Shown here one piece after another: positions 46,155 to 53,788 of a stretch of 64,000 bases of DNA. The stretch is from an uncultured Collinsella sp. Its GTDB lineage: Bacteria > Actinomycetota > Coriobacteriia > Coriobacteriales > Coriobacteriaceae. Positions within the stretch are counted from its first letter, which is position 1. Each line of letters begins with the position of its first letter. Position numbers and translations under genes: made by a program. The notes beneath the pieces are model-generated. The model made no database searches and was not told where the DNA came from. It saw nothing but the letters and a program-made list of their open reading frames with translations. The DNA lies in contig URZI01000009.1 of NCBI GenBank assembly GCA_900552385.1, positions 1 to 64,000 of the forward strand, in the 5' to 3' direction.

Positions 46155-47336
46155 ATGCTCTTCGGACGCGAGTTCTCCCGTACGCAGGTCTGCGCGGCTG
46201 GTGCGGGAATCCTCTGTGCGGCGCTTCTCATCGGCGGCGGGGCTTACGCCATCTCACATGCCAGTTGGACGGGAGATTCCAATGCCCCTGCGGTGTCCCA
46301 GTCAAAGGACGATGAGAAGCAGGACATGGTACTTACCCTTGAGGTAAAGGCTGACGGCTGGGATGCGGACACTTCCACGCCCGTTATCGCCCATATAGAG
46401 GATGCGGACGGGAAGGTGGACTTCTACACCGCCATCGCCGCGAACAAGCAGGTGACCGTAGAGGTCGGCGAGTCCGGCACCTACAGCGTCACCCTCATCC
46501 CGCCGGTGAACGCGGACGGCTCTACCTATAAGGCAGCGTCCAGTAAGGTCAAGGCCGGGAAAGATGACAAGAAAACGAACGGTACCGTCATCACGCTCGA
46601 AAAGGTGGATGCGGACAAGGTGACGAAGGATGACCTGACCGCCATCGCCAAGGACGTTGCAGCAGCCGTGAAGAAGGGCGATTTCACCCTGACCGGAGAC
46701 AGGGGCGCGGCGCTCGCGAAGATGTTCGAGGACAACATCAAGAAGAACCCGAACGCCGACGCGGATGCCGTCGAGAAGGAGACCGGGAAGGCCGAGGAGA
46801 CCGCCAAGGAGGACAAGTCCGATGCGAAGACACCGGAGACCTCCGACAACAAGAAGAACGATTCCGGTTCCAAGAACGATAGCGGAAACAACGGCTCTGG
46901 AAATAAGTCGGACAGCAAGCCGAGCGGAAGCAACAATAGCAACTCCGGTAGCTCCTCGAAGAAGGATGACACCCCGGCGCATGTCCATAAGTACGATATC
47001 TATCATCCGGCAGTAACCCACACGGAGACCGTGCATCATCCGGCAGTAACCCATACGGAGAACGTGCATCATCCGGCAGTAACCCATACGGAGTCACATT
47101 CCATCTGCAATGGGTGTGGAGCTGATATTACAGGTTATGAGCGAAACCATGCGGAAAGTGCCATGTTGGCCGGGAATGCAGCGTGTGGAGCATGGCATTC
47201 GGAGCCGCGTACCGTAACTGATTCAGCAGCATACGATGAGACGGTTACGATTACGGATTCCAAGGCATGGGATGAAACGGTCACCGTGACGGATTCGCCT
47301 GCGTACTACACCTGCTCCTGCGGTGCTCGCAAATAG
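46155..47336 (+). CDS. membrane-anchored protein with His repeats and Cys-rich end, paralog 1
   Basis: The 393-residue protein has one N-terminal hydrophobic segment (about residues 11-33), an ordered domain (about 55-210, with WDADTSTPVIAHI and GTYSVTLIPPVNADGS), a Ser/Asn/Lys-rich low-complexity linker (about 220-275), three 11-residue repeats of the HHPAVTHTENV type, and a C-terminal part with CNGCG, CGAWH and CSCGA. The C-terminal His and Cys residues suggest metal binding (inference). It probably faces outside the cell. Compared with its neighbour it lacks 42 N-terminal residues. Confidence 0.75.
   Translation: MLFGREFSRTQVCAAGAGILCAALLIGGGAYAISHASWTGDSNAPAVSQSKDDEKQDMVLTLEVKADGWDADTSTPVIAHIEDADGKVDFYTAIAANKQVTVEVGESGTYSVTLIPPVNADGSTYKAASSKVKAGKDDKKTNGTVITLEKVDADKVTKDDLTAIAKDVAAAVKKGDFTLTGDRGAALAKMFEDNIKKNPNADADAVEKETGKAEETAKEDKSDAKTPETSDNKKNDSGSKNDSGNNGSGNKSDSKPSGSNNSNSGSSSKKDDTPAHVHKYDIYHPAVTHTETVHHPAVTHTENVHHPAVTHTESHSICNGCGADITGYERNHAESAMLAGNAACGAWHSEPRTVTDSAAYDETVTITDSKAWDETVTVTDSPAYYTCSCGARK
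47002..47096 (+). repeat. 33-bp tandem repeat coding His-rich motif
   Basis: Three almost identical 33-base units, in frame, encode the HHPAVTHTE repeats of paralog 1. Confidence 0.85.
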
Positions 47337-47375
47337 GCTGGTTCATGCTTACAGATATACATCACGATTACTGCA

Positions 47376-48662
47376 ATGAAGAATGACAGCAATATGTTTA
47401 ACGACAACAACATCGAGACTGAGGGTGCCCCGGCGGACAAGACCGCCGAAATCCCGAAGGTTGTGGATTCGACAGAAGAAGAGAACGCCAAGAAACCGCT
47501 TATGCTCTTCGGACGCGAGTTCTCCCGCAAGCAGGTCTGCGCGGCTGGTGCCGGGCTTGTCTGCGCCGCGCTCCTCATCGGTGGCGGCGGCTATGCGCTT
47601 GCACATGCCGGATGGGGAGTAGGGTCGAACACTCCTGCGGTGTCCCAGAAGGCAGGCGATGAGAAGCAGGACATGGCACTCTCCCTTGAGGTGAAGGCCG
47701 AGGGATGGGATGCCGACACATCCACGCCCGTCATCGCGCATATCGAGGGCGCGGACGGCGAGGTGGACTTCTACACCGCCTTCGCCGCCAACGAGAAGGT
47801 GAGCATAACGGTCGGCGAGACCGGTACCTACAATGTCTCGCTCATCCCGCCGGTGAACGCCGACGGCTCCACCTACAAGGCCGCGTCCGGTGAGATCGCT
47901 GCCGTGAAGACCGATGGGAAGGCGGGCGGCACCGTCATCGCGCTTGAGAAGGTAGATGCGGACAAGGTGACGGAGGATGAACTGACAGCCATCGCCAAGG
48001 ATGTCGCGGAAGCCGTGAAGAAGGGCGATTCTACCCTGACCGGAGAGCGCGGCGTGAGGGTGGTCAACATCTTCCAGACCAATATCGGCAGCAATCCGAA
48101 CGCCGATGCCGATGCCGTCGAGAAGGAGACCGGGAAGGCCGAGGAGACCGCCAAGGAGGAAAAGTCCGATGCGAAGACACCGGAGACCACCGGCGGCAAG
48201 GGGGACGATGGGAAGACCGACAGCAAGCCGAGCGGCGGCAACAGCAGCAACTCCGGCTCGAACACCAATTCAGGCGGCTCATCGAAAAAGGATGACGCCC
48301 CGGCGCATCAGCACAACTGGGTAGCCCAGACAAAGACCGTCCATCACGACGCACAATACAAGACCGTCCATCACGACGCACAATACAAGACCGTCCACCA
48401 CGACGCAGTTGTAAAGTATGTCAGCATTTGTAACAACTGTGGCGCGGATATCACTGGGAACGAAGCGGCTCATTTTAAGAACTCACTGCTTAACGGTGGC
48501 AACTGCGGTTCTTGCCACGAAGAGTCTCGCACTGTGCAGGCTGCTTACGACGAGCAGGTAAAGGTGGCCGATGCATATGATGAACAGGTGCAGGTGAGCG
48601 CAGCATGGGACGAGACCGTGACCACCGGGTACAAGTGCTCTTCCTGCGGTGCCACGAAGTAG
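47376..48662 (+). CDS. membrane-anchored protein with His repeats and Cys-rich end, paralog 2
   Basis: The 428-residue protein is a close copy of the upstream gene: it has an acidic cytoplasmic N-terminus (1-42), one membrane segment (about 53-75), the same ordered domain, an Asn/Ser/Gly-rich linker, three or four repeats of the KTVHHDAQY type, and a Cys-rich end (CNNCG, CGSCHEE, CSSCGA). The ordered domain is conserved at the protein level while the repeat sequence differs, suggesting that the repeat is free to vary. Its start has no strong ribosome-binding site, so it may depend on coupling with paralog 1. Confidence 0.75.
   Translation: MKNDSNMFNDNNIETEGAPADKTAEIPKVVDSTEEENAKKPLMLFGREFSRKQVCAAGAGLVCAALLIGGGGYALAHAGWGVGSNTPAVSQKAGDEKQDMALSLEVKAEGWDADTSTPVIAHIEGADGEVDFYTAFAANEKVSITVGETGTYNVSLIPPVNADGSTYKAASGEIAAVKTDGKAGGTVIALEKVDADKVTEDELTAIAKDVAEAVKKGDSTLTGERGVRVVNIFQTNIGSNPNADADAVEKETGKAEETAKEEKSDAKTPETTGGKGDDGKTDSKPSGGNSSNSGSNTNSGGSSKKDDAPAHQHNWVAQTKTVHHDAQYKTVHHDAQYKTVHHDAVVKYVSICNNCGADITGNEAAHFKNSLLNGGNCGSCHEESRTVQAAYDEQVKVADAYDEQVQVSAAWDETVTTGYKCSSCGATK
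48333..48413 (+). repeat. 27-bp tandem repeat coding His-rich motif
   Basis: Three 27-base in-frame units encode the KTVHHDAQY repeats of paralog 2; the third unit diverges at its end. Confidence 0.85.
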
Positions 48663-48771
48663 CGTCCGCCACCGAATTCCGAGTCAGAGCGCTTATATGC
48701 CAGACTGAAATCCGGCGGCGGCAAGCGCATAAATCTCAAAACCCGTCGCCCCCGAGCCGTCTCAGGCAAGG

Positions 48772-48799
48772 TTCCAAGGGGCAGCAGCCCCTTGGAACG
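48772..48799. repeat. strong hairpin after the paralogs
   Basis: GTTCCAAGGGGC and GCCCCTTGGAAC form a perfect 12-bp stem with a 4-base loop. There is no T run on either side, so it may be a DNA structure rather than a terminator. Confidence 0.65.
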
Positions 48800-48895
48800 C
48801 AAGGGTGCGAGGATGATGCGAGGCGTCCCAAAAAACCGGTGTGTACGTGCCATTGATACGCCCACACTCTTTTGGTGAAGCCCACTCCCCTCCGG

Positions 48896-49020
48896 TGATA
48901 TACACGGCCCGGCCGCCCTCGCAGTCGATGCTCTCCACGTCGCCGAACCCTATGCGGACGGCAGCCCCTCCGCAATCTCCCTCATCATCTGTTCTCACAT
49001 GTCTTCCTCCGTTCCGGGCA
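48896..49020 (-). pseudogene. damaged copy of the DUF4313-DUF2958 unit
   Basis: 48896-48973 encodes, on the minus strand, a C-terminal segment nearly identical to that of the DUF4313-like protein (VRIGFGDVESIDCEGG, VYITG). It joins directly to sequence matching the first codons and the leader of the DUF2958 gene (48975-49020), so the middle of both genes has been lost. This copy lies in the same orientation as the intact one. Confidence 0.8.
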
Positions 49021-49050
49021 CATGGCCCTTAGTATCTCGCCCCTGCGGAC

Positions 49051-49178
49051 AAAGCCGCACCGGAGCGAAGGCGGGTCAAGGGAGGTCCATGACGACCTCC
49101 ACCAACCGGAGCGGAGCGGAGGTTTGTGCGGGGTCTCATGGGCCCCCTTGACGCGGCGTAGCGGAGGTGCCACCCGGC
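49051..49178. repeat. 128-bp direct repeat, copy 2
   Basis: This matches 44725-44852 with two differences and follows the damaged gene copy, as the original block follows the intact genes. Confidence 0.85.
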
Positions 49179-49247
49179 ATTCCCTCCGTAACACACGAGT
49201 GAACAAAGGAAAATAGCATCACACACCGTGCGAGGGAGGACCTCTCT

Positions 49248-50222
49248 ATGGATCTCGCGAAAACAGCCAGAGAAATTACCCGCTTCATGCTCCCCTACCT
49301 GACCACACGGCAGAGCCGCCAACTCGAAAAAGTTATATCGCACTGCCCTTTCGATGAAAGCCAGCTAGCTGAAGACGGCTGCGAGTTTGAAAGCGAATCA
49401 TTCCTAGATCTATTTATGTCTGCAAAACGCCTCGAAGGCTGCTCGGATAGAACCATCTGCTACTACGAAGCCACCATCAAAAAAGCTTGAATCTTTCGAT
49501 GCGCCAGTTTGCGACTTGGAAAGCGAAGAAATTAGGTCCTATCTTTCCAACTATCAGCAAAAAGCCGGCGTCACTCACGTCACCGTTGATAACATCCGAA
49601 GAATCATCTCAAGCTTCTACTCATGGCTCGAAGACGAAGACCATATCATCAAAAGCCCGGTCAAACGCATTAAAAGAGTCAAGGCTCCGCAACTCATAAG
49701 GGAAACGTATGGCGACAAAGTCGCGAGATTCTTTGCGATAACTGCGGGTTGCCCTGAAACCTTGCCCTGATCGACCTGTTGCGCTCTACCGGCATGCGCG
49801 TAGGCGAACTCGTCTCGTTGGACAGGAACTCCATCGACACCATCAATCGGGAGTGCATCATACACGGAAAGGGCAATAAGAACCGCATCGTCTATTTTGA
49901 TGCAAAGACTAAAGTCCATATTTAGAATTACCTGTCTACCCGAATGGGCAGCCCGGAAGCCCTCTTCGTGTCGAGCAAGGAGCCGCACGAGAGACTGTAA
50001 ATTGGCGGCGTCGAGGCGTTGCTTAGAAACTGGAGCGCGAGCTTGATTTAGGAAGGGTCCACTCTCATAAGTTCAGAAGAACGCTTGCCACAAAGGCAAT
50101 CGACAAAGGCATGCCCATCGAACAAGTCCAGGTGCTCCTTGGCCATAAAAATAGATACCACATTAAGGTATGCAATGGTCGACCAGCGCAACGTCAAAGC
50201 ATCCCACCTCAGATATCTAACT
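49248..50222 (+). pseudogene. decayed tyrosine recombinase
   Basis: The remains of a XerC/D-like integrase are spread over several frames: an N-terminal part with a good start (49248-49490), a core-binding part after a frameshift at an A-rich run near 49485, then a catalytic part with TGMRVGELVSL, in-frame stops near 49923 and 49998, and a last part with HKFRRTLATKAIDKG and VQVLLGHKN. At least three frameshifts and two stops make it non-functional. It is not related closely to the active integrase at the left end. Confidence 0.85.
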
Positions 50223-50488
50223 TAGATGTCGTGTTTTCCCGCCAGTCGCTTGTACTCCCCAGTACTAATGACCGTCTTGATATCGAGGATGGGAGCGGAG
50301 GATGGATCAACATCCATAATGTTCGTCACGTCCATCCGGTCCTCCTCGCTTGAAGTTGTTGCAGTGTTGCCACGGTCGACGGTACGCTCGGTTGCACGGC
50401 ACGCGCCGACGGCGTGCGCAGCGCAACCGCGCGTACCGTCGACGGGCAACGCATCTGCCAAGGCCTCGGCGATTGTCTTAGAACACAT
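50222..50488 (-). CDS. small hypothetical protein containing an in-frame palindrome
   Basis: The 88-residue product overlaps the upstream HTH gene by 11 bases, which indicates coupling. No family is recognised. The C-terminal part (DVTNIMDVDPSSAPILDIK) looks like ordinary coding sequence, whereas the middle (about residues 16-38, Cys/Arg/Ala-rich) is encoded by a 69-base palindrome. The latter may be an insertion that kept the frame. Confidence 0.5.
   Translation of the reverse strand: MCSKTIAEALADALPVDGTRGCAAHAVGACRATERTVDRGNTATTSSEEDRMDVTNIMDVDPSSAPILDIKTVISTGEYKRLAGKHDI
50375..50443. repeat. 69-bp palindrome inside a reading frame
   Basis: GTCGACGGTACGC (50375-50387) and GCGTACCGTCGAC (50431-50443) are perfect arms. 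Inside them GGTTGC / GCAACC and GCACGCGCC / GGCGTGCG continue the stem. The total length is a multiple of three. Confidence 0.85.
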
Positions 50489-50726
50489 CGTTGCCTTCTT
50501 CCATAGAGGCCAGGTATAAGATCAGATCGGCCTTGTCCACGCGCCAGACGCCGGCAATCTTCACGCCGCCGGCCGCCTTAAGAATCTGTATAGATTTGGT
50601 CTTACAGACATTCAGCAACTTGGCGATATCTCGCGAGGTGACGTATGCGGATGGCAGCTTGACGATTGCCTGGCACCACGCTTTACGCGCGATCGCGTCT
50701 CGTTTCTGCGAATCCATACCGTTCAT
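50478..50726 (-). CDS. excisionase-like helix-turn-helix protein
   Basis: The 82-residue protein has an HTH of the excisionase/MerR type (YVTSRDIAKLLNVCKTKSIQ at about residues 27-46, then GGVKIAGVWRVDKADLILYL). AAAGGAG precedes the ATG. It lies next to the decayed integrase and may have been its partner. Confidence 0.7.
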   Translation of the reverse strand: MNGMDSQKRDAIARKAWCQAIVKLPSAYVTSRDIAKLLNVCKTKSIQILKAAGGVKIAGVWRVDKADLILYLASMEEGNDVF

Positions 50727-50844
50727 TTAGACTCCTTTCGTTTAGTTCGAATGCAATTCACACACTACGCTTTACAACGGATGATGTCGTATATACGATA
50801 CGAATGGAACGTGAAATTCGGTTGACAGCGCTAAGGAGAGAGCT

Positions 50845-52035
50845 ATGAGTCACCCCGCAATCGAAGTACCGGCACCTATAGCAGCCGAAATCAAACCGTG
50901 GATGTTGCCCTCATGTCGAGAGAAAAATTTAGATATTTTTGGAATGGAACGCCCCGCGCTTATCTGTAAACCCCATTCGACGGCCTACGGCATCCCCTCG
51001 GGCTTCTCCACCGGGACCCTTTTAGACGTAGATCTGACAGATCCAAAGAAAATCATTCAATTTGTCGAGCGGTATGGACTTCCCGTCACCCCATACGCGG
51101 GGCAATCAGAGCGTGTTGAAAAGCGTTTTACTTCAAATGACGTCTTCTCCGATAAACCGGAGCAAGATGGTCTAGATATTTGGTACGACGCATTGAATGC
51201 ATCAGAAAGGTGTTCTGAAATCAGCCTAAACCCCGAGTGCGCCTTGTTTAATAACTTCAAAGATAAGGGGCGCTCTCAGGGAACAGAAGTCGCAAACTTA
51301 ATCGAAGATATTAGATACAAGAAGGAACAGGTCATACTGTTGGACGATCTCGTTACAACGATGGCATTCATGCAATTAGCTACGCTTCTATTCACAGGCA
51401 AAGCAGCTTACGGTGACCGTGCATACGACTATGTTCTGCATCAAGTATGCATCTCCCAAAACAAGGAGATTATTGAAAACAGATTTTCGCAGCTACGTAT
51501 GGCGCTCCAGATGTTCGACGCGTCTAAGTCCCAGTTAGCAGTAGCCAAACCCGGAACATTTGAAATGGACGAAGGAACCAAGATATGGGTGAGCAATCAA
51601 TTCAAGACAATAGAAGTTGCCCTGGCAACATTCATCGACCTCGCTATTAACCCTCAGCCAGAACCCCATACCTTCATTCAAGAGCAAACTTTACGTCGAA
51701 TGGTCAACCGGAATTTAAACGGCCAAAACCCGATTTACGGAAGCCTAACAAGAGCTTGGGCGATACAACTACTAGAAACCCTTGAAAGCCATTTCTCCTG
51801 GAACACTTGCCGAGAATGCGGGCGACCGTACAAAATCCGCCAGCAGAAAATGAGGGCCTACGTCAAGCAAGAAGACGCGAACGAAGACCGGTTCAAAGAG
51901 CGAAACAACGCTCGTGACAAAAATGGCTATTGCTGCAAAGCGCACGAACAGCGTATTCGACGCAAAAATGATAAAAAGATCAGCAACGATCAGATGGATA
52001 AAGTCGCCCGGAAAATGGACGGGCTCGACCAATAA
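50845..52035 (+). CDS. hypothetical protein with C-terminal Cys cluster
   Basis: The 396-residue protein is not recognised. AAGGAGAG precedes the ATG. Residues 1-310 are mostly helical, without membrane segments. Residues 318-385 hold CRECGRPYKIRQQKM and a later YCCKAHEQRIRRKND, a CxxC ... C-C-x-x-H pattern with a basic stretch that could bind zinc and nucleic acid. Base composition is much less GC-rich than the mobilization genes. It is the last gene before attR, a place where such elements often carry accessory or defence genes (inference). Confidence 0.65.
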   Translation: MSHPAIEVPAPIAAEIKPWMLPSCREKNLDIFGMERPALICKPHSTAYGIPSGFSTGTLLDVDLTDPKKIIQFVERYGLPVTPYAGQSERVEKRFTSNDVFSDKPEQDGLDIWYDALNASERCSEISLNPECALFNNFKDKGRSQGTEVANLIEDIRYKKEQVILLDDLVTTMAFMQLATLLFTGKAAYGDRAYDYVLHQVCISQNKEIIENRFSQLRMALQMFDASKSQLAVAKPGTFEMDEGTKIWVSNQFKTIEVALATFIDLAINPQPEPHTFIQEQTLRRMVNRNLNGQNPIYGSLTRAWAIQLLETLESHFSWNTCRECGRPYKIRQQKMRAYVKQEDANEDRFKERNNARDKNGYCCKAHEQRIRRKNDKKISNDQMDKVARKMDGLDQ

Positions 52036-52090
52036 TAATGGCGAAACTATGAATTTTAATAATTCGACATAGGATCCAAAACCCGTTTTA

Positions 52091-52122
52091 TTGCACACAT
52101 CGTTGCACAGCCCATTGCACAC
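52091..52122. promoter_or_regulatory. right arm-type integrase repeats
   Basis: TTGCACA occurs at 52091, 52103 and 52115, spaced by 12 bases, in the same orientation as the triplet next to attL. Confidence 0.65.
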
Positions 52123-52180
52123 GGCGGCGATATAAAAGAAAGCAGGCCAGAGGAAAATACACTCTGACCTGCTTTTTCTT

Positions 52181-52226
52181 TCATGGAGCCAGTGACAGGA
52201 ATCGAACCTGCAACCCACTGATTACA
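52181..52226. other. attR: right direct repeat in tRNA-Thr
   Basis: The 46 bases are identical to 37791-37836 and cover the 3' half of the intact tRNA-Thr(TGT) gene. The element thus keeps a functional tRNA at its right end. Confidence 0.92.
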
Positions 52227-52258
52227 AATCAGTTGCGCTACCGTTGCGCCACACTGGC
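52184..52258 (-). tRNA. tRNA-Thr (TGT), integration target
   Basis: The 75-base cloverleaf has acceptor GCCAGTG / CACTGGC, anticodon TGT in ACTGATTTGTAATCAGT and an encoded CCA. The element is inserted at its 3' half, with the intact gene at the right boundary. Confidence 0.95.
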
Positions 52259-52354
52259 ACACTTGGCGCTTTCGCGCGAAGCCAATTAAGAATAAAGGAA
52301 TTGCCGACGAGGCGCAACAGGCCCTTCACCCGACCACATCTCAAAACCATTCGT

Positions 52355-52405
52355 CAGAACGAATAGTTTTAATTACAATTGCTATATATAAAACTATTCG
52401 TTCTG
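52355..52405. promoter_or_regulatory. perfect 16-bp inverted-repeat operator
   Basis: CAGAACGAATAGTTTT (52355-52370) and AAAACTATTCGTTCTG (52390-52405) are exact complements with a 19-base spacer containing TATATA. It lies 16 bases before the start of the HTH-HipA gene and is most likely its own binding site. Confidence 0.8.
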
Positions 52406-52420
52406 GCGAAGGGTTTCGCG

Positions 52421-53761
52421 ATGTTGACTACCAAGGAAGCCGCCGAGCTGCTCGGCATCACTCCGCGCAGAGTGCAGGAGCTCATAAAAAACGGAGCACT
52501 TGAGGCCCGCAAGGCTTCTGGTGTATGGCTCATCGACAAAGACAGCGTCGACACGCGACTCCGTTCCGTGACCAAAACGGGGGGACGTCCCCGCCGCGGC
52601 CACGGTAAGAGCGAGATTGCATTCACCCTCATGAACCGCACGCACGAAGTCGCCCAGCTGGTCTACAGCACATCGCGAAAAGACTTTACCCACATCGGTG
52701 CCGACATCGATTACACCCACGCCCCTATTGGAGTACTTGGCCCCAATAGTCCCGTGTCGCTCGACTCTTTCCGCAGTTGGTGGCGAGGCCGCGGTATCCC
52801 GCTCGCGCGCATTGGGCTTGCATCCCTGTTGGCAGAAGCAGCAGTCGATGTTCCCGACGAACTCATCCAGCGAAATCTCGGCCTCTCCCTATCCGACCAG
52901 TATTGGATTAGACCCCAAGATTCCGGTCTCACCTGGGAAGATATTAACTTCTTCAATAATGCTTTTGACGACGTCTCTCTGTCCATCGCACCCTTCGCCC
53001 CAGAGGGCAAAGCAGCCGCCGCAAAGCCCGATAACACCTCGGACGGCAACCTTCAGAAGTATTGGACATGCGAGGGCGGGCGTCGAATTCTGCATAAGGC
53101 AGGAGCGCACCTGAACCAAGAACCATATAACGAGCTGGTAGCGACCGCGCTCCATCGTCGCATCCTAAACGCCTGCGATTATGTGCCTTACTCGCTCGAG
53201 GGCACGGGCACTTCCGCCCTGAGCATATGCGATGTCTTCTTAACTGATGAAGAAGAGTATGTCCCTGCGTTCTATGTAAACCAGTACGCAAACGCAGATG
53301 AAAGACTAACCGACTACGAGCGATATGTAGCAAACTGCGAGAAGCTCGGAGTAACAGGCGTCAAGGATGCCCTTGACCGCATGATCGTGTGTGACGACAT
53401 CATCGCCAACTACGATCGTCATTGGCGCAACTTCGGCCTCGTGCGAAACGTCAACTCACTGGTCTGCAGACCAGCCCCCATCTTCGATTCGGGGTCATCG
53501 CTCTGGTGCAACATCTCTCTTGAGGAGCTTCGGGCAGGAGAGCACAGTTTTACCAGCGCACAATTTCATTCAAGCCCCGCCAAACAAATGTTGCTCGTCG
53601 AGGACATGGGCTGGTTTGACGGCGACAAACTCGAAGGCTTCGTTGACGAGGCAATCGAGATTCTTTCCAGAAACGACGCGCTCACGGCAAGGCTGCCATA
53701 TCTAAAAGAGGCGCTAACGTGGCGCCTCGAAAGAATGATCGACATCGCTGAATGGAGTTAG
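52421..53761 (+). CDS. HTH-HipA-like kinase fusion
   Basis: The 446-residue protein joins an N-terminal excisionase-type HTH (residues 1-45, TTKEAAELLGITPRRVQELI) and a HipA/CtkA-like Ser/Thr kinase. In the kinase part D332 and N337 lie in NYDRHWRNFG and D356 in APIFDSGSS, matching the catalytic and metal-binding residues. The ATG at 52421 has AAGGG upstream. No separate antitoxin gene is next to it; the HTH part and the upstream inverted repeat suggest that one polypeptide carries both DNA binding and kinase. It lies just outside attR. Confidence 0.85.
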   Translation: MLTTKEAAELLGITPRRVQELIKNGALEARKASGVWLIDKDSVDTRLRSVTKTGGRPRRGHGKSEIAFTLMNRTHEVAQLVYSTSRKDFTHIGADIDYTHAPIGVLGPNSPVSLDSFRSWWRGRGIPLARIGLASLLAEAAVDVPDELIQRNLGLSLSDQYWIRPQDSGLTWEDINFFNNAFDDVSLSIAPFAPEGKAAAAKPDNTSDGNLQKYWTCEGGRRILHKAGAHLNQEPYNELVATALHRRILNACDYVPYSLEGTGTSALSICDVFLTDEEEYVPAFYVNQYANADERLTDYERYVANCEKLGVTGVKDALDRMIVCDDIIANYDRHWRNFGLVRNVNSLVCRPAPIFDSGSSLWCNISLEELRAGEHSFTSAQFHSSPAKQMLLVEDMGWFDGDKLEGFVDEAIEILSRNDALTARLPYLKEALTWRLERMIDIAEWS

Positions 53762-53788
53762 CGAGGCAGCATTGCCCCGCCAACTCCC

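Noticed and set aside
47002..48413. Possible CRISPR arrays because of regularly spaced repeats
   Set aside because: The repeats are contiguous 33- and 27-base in-frame coding units without unique spacers, and no cas genes are near.
48762..48998. A separate 78-residue minus-strand gene
   Set aside because: Its N-terminal part is the truncated DUF4313 end and the remainder reads through a hairpin; it is better explained as gene debris.
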